Source of the DNA: an uncultured Bacillaceae bacterium
GTDB taxonomy: Bacteria > Bacillota > Bacilli > Bacillales > Pradoshiaceae
Length of the DNA stretch: 6,153 bases
Assembly: GCA_904501845.1 (NCBI GenBank)
Contig: CAJGCH010000181.1
Location: 1-6,153, forward strand
Reading direction: 5' to 3'
This document shows, in pieces, positions 4,593 to 6,153 of the stretch (positions are counted from its first letter, which is position 1; each line of letters begins with the position of its first letter). The notes below the pieces were generated by a model, which saw only the letters and a program-made list of their open reading frames with translations, ran no database searches and was not told where the DNA came from. The translations under genes and the position numbers were made by a program.

Positions 4593-6080
4593 TTGGATAA
4601 GGAACAAGAAAGTGGACAGAACCAGCAAATGGATGATCGTCCTAAGAAGAAAGGGTACATAAAGGTTAAGTGGATTTATATGGTTTTAGGTGCGCTCACT
4701 CTTGTGCTGCTTACGGCCGGAGCAACCATCTATCTTCTGAATGGGACGGCACAGTCGAAATCAGGCAGCGGCGGCTCGCTCCTATCGAGCAATCCGGATG
4801 GAGACTTCTCCAAGCTTTATGAAGTATATAACACATTGGAGAATTATTATTTTGAGGATGTTGATGAGGAAGCGCTCGTCAATGGCGCCATTAATGGTAT
4901 GGTTGAGTCTCTCGATGATCCATATTCTGATTTCATGTCAACAGAAGAAGCTTCAAGTTTCCATCAGAGCATATCTTCGTCCTTTGAAGGGATTGGGGCA
5001 GAGATTCAGCAGGAGAATGACCAAATCGTTATTGTCTCCCCGATTAAGGGTGCACCTGCTGAGGAAGCTGGCCTAAAAGCCGGTGACATCATTCTTGAGG
5101 TTGACGGCGAAAGCCTGCAAGGAATGTCATCAAGCAATGCGGTTCTATTGATTCGCGGCGAAAAAGGGACAAAGGTAAACTTGACCATTCAGCGGCCGGG
5201 ACAATCTGACACCATGAAGGTTGAAATCACCCGTGATACGATTCCGATCGAAACAGTTTACACTGAGATGGTTGCAGGCGACATCGCCAAGATTCAGATT
5301 ACAAGCTTCTCTGAGAATACGGCAGAAGAACTGGAAAAGGCATTGAAAGATGCTGAAGAGAATGGTGCGAAAGGCATTATTCTCGATTTGAGGCAAAATC
5401 CTGGCGGTCTTCTCGACCAGGCACAGGAGATAGCCAATATGTTTGTTGATGGCGGTAAGATTCTCTATCAGGTTGAAGACCGAAACGGCAATAAGGAAGT
5501 TACGAAAGCAACAGGAAATGGATACAAGGTGAGCCTGCCGGCTGCCGTATTAATTGATGAAGGCAGCGCAAGCGCATCCGAGATTGTTGCAGGGGCCTTG
5601 AAGGAATCTGCGGATATCCCGCTAATTGGCGTGAAATCATATGGGAAGGGTACCGTACAATCGGCACAAGATTTTACGGATGGCTCAAATCTCAAGTTTA
5701 CAACTGCCAAATGGCTGACTCCTGACGGCAACTGGATTCATAAGAAGGGCATTAAACCTGATGTGTCGGTCAAGCTTCCTGAGTATGCCAATTTGACCTA
5801 TGTAGACCCGGAAGACGAGCTGAAGGAAGGAACATCCTCCAGTGAAGTTGAAAACATTGAGAAAATGCTTGAAGCACTCGGATTTGACCCGGGTAAAGTC
5901 GATACTAACTATGATGAGAACACAGCATCAGCGGTCAAACAATTCCAAAATGTTCAGGGAATCAAAGAAACGGGAATTGTCACTGGCGAAACAACAACAA
6001 AATTGATGGACCAGCTTCGTGAAAAAATCAATAAAGATAATCCGCAAGTGGAAGCAGCTGTGAAAGAGCTGAAGAAATAA
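4593..6080 (+). CDS. ctpA: Membrane-anchored S41 C-terminal processing protease with PDZ and peptidoglycan-binding domains
   Basis: This is a serine endopeptidase that acts outside the membrane on exposed C-terminal or unstructured segments of proteins. From TTG 4593, preceded by GTGGTGA at 4581-4587, it has 495 residues. GTG codons at 4575, 4581 and 4584 are alternative starts adding up to six residues. Order: a polar, Gln-rich cytoplasmic tail (1-26), a membrane anchor (about 27-49), a Ser/Gly linker, a PDZ domain (about 131-213), the S41 catalytic domain (about 214-400), and a C-terminal peptidoglycan-binding domain (about 415-480). The catalytic Ser327 lies in GSASASE, and Lys352 and Gln356 in YGKGTVQ. 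The 25- and 4-residue spacings match the Ser-Lys-Gln triad of CtpB. Gene order next to yodJ and deoD favours CtpA over its paralogue CtpB; sequence alone does not decide. It is somewhat longer than the roughly 466 residues I recall for B. subtilis CtpA, apparently at the N-terminus. The substrate is unknown. Confidence 0.93.
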   Translation: MDKEQESGQNQQMDDRPKKKGYIKVKWIYMVLGALTLVLLTAGATIYLLNGTAQSKSGSGGSLLSSNPDGDFSKLYEVYNTLENYYFEDVDEEALVNGAINGMVESLDDPYSDFMSTEEASSFHQSISSSFEGIGAEIQQENDQIVIVSPIKGAPAEEAGLKAGDIILEVDGESLQGMSSSNAVLLIRGEKGTKVNLTIQRPGQSDTMKVEITRDTIPIETVYTEMVAGDIAKIQITSFSENTAEELEKALKDAEENGAKGIILDLRQNPGGLLDQAQEIANMFVDGGKILYQVEDRNGNKEVTKATGNGYKVSLPAAVLIDEGSASASEIVAGALKESADIPLIGVKSYGKGTVQSAQDFTDGSNLKFTTAKWLTPDGNWIHKKGIKPDVSVKLPEYANLTYVDPEDELKEGTSSSEVENIEKMLEALGFDPGKVDTNYDENTASAVKQFQNVQGIKETGIVTGETTTKLMDQLREKINKDNPQVEAAVKELKK

Positions 6081-6081
6081 G

Positions 6082-6119
6082 AAAAAAACGTCATTCCATC
6101 TGGAATGACGTTTTTTTTT
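6082..6119. terminator. Strong, probably bidirectional terminator after ctpA
   Basis: A perfect 10-pair stem (6089-6098 with 6101-6110) is flanked by seven A on the left and nine T on the right, so it can terminate both strands. It begins directly after the ctpA stop. The remaining bases (6120-6153) are too few to identify a neighbour, but a convergent gene would be unsurprising. Confidence 0.9.
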
Positions 6120-6153
6120 GCAAGTCTCTGAAATTCAGCTGAAATGAGCCGTA

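Noticed and set aside
4741..5076. A 111-residue plus-strand reading frame inside ctpA
   Set aside because: It is an out-of-frame shadow of the conserved PDZ and linker coding sequence, with no ribosome site or family resemblance.
6120..6153. Tail of a convergent minus-strand gene at the right edge
   Set aside because: A minus-strand frame could end at a TGA at 6135-6137, but only five codons are visible, which is too little to support a gene.

Overview
The window reads as chromosomal DNA of an endospore-forming Bacillaceae bacterium. The codon use is moderately AT-rich, the Shine-Dalgarno sequences are AGGAGG-like, TTG start codons occur, and intrinsic terminators end in T-runs. All six genes lie on the plus strand. 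The last five (yodN, yodL, deoD, yodJ, ctpA) follow the order I remember from the Bacillus subtilis yod region. That block appears condensed here: I see no yodM or yozD between yodN and yodL, and nothing between yodJ and ctpA.

Layout. Positions 1-1506 are the 3' part of a membrane sensor histidine kinase, cut by the left edge, with its own terminator. Positions 1686-2357 are a YodN-type protein of unknown function with two apparent SH3/KOW-like modules, also followed by a terminator. Positions 2409-2519 are a regulatory stretch with a perfect Spo0A box, a sigma-A-like promoter and a small palindrome. It leads into yodL (2520-2840), whose B. subtilis homologue is a Spo0A-controlled modulator of the MreB cytoskeleton. 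deoD (2942-3646) encodes a hexameric-type purine nucleoside phosphorylase and has its own extended -10 promoter. yodJ (3730-4527) encodes a lipoprotein of the VanY-type D,D-carboxypeptidase family. ctpA (4593-6080) encodes a membrane-anchored S41 processing protease with PDZ and peptidoglycan-binding domains. A strong, probably bidirectional terminator closes it at 6082-6119.

Working together. yodL, yodJ and ctpA all concern the cell envelope (elongation machinery, peptide-stem trimming, extracytoplasmic proteolysis), while deoD is nucleoside salvage. The genes do not form one simple operon, because terminators separate kinase, yodN, yodL and yodJ units. The most interesting signals are the Spo0A box before yodL, a weaker Spo0A-like box before yodN, and a kinase whose histidine box resembles sporulation phosphorelay kinases. 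I see no mobile element, CRISPR array, tRNA or rRNA, and no gene-free stretch over 300 bases. I found no clearly novel system; this is mainly a well-conserved core region with a few regulatory details worth checking.
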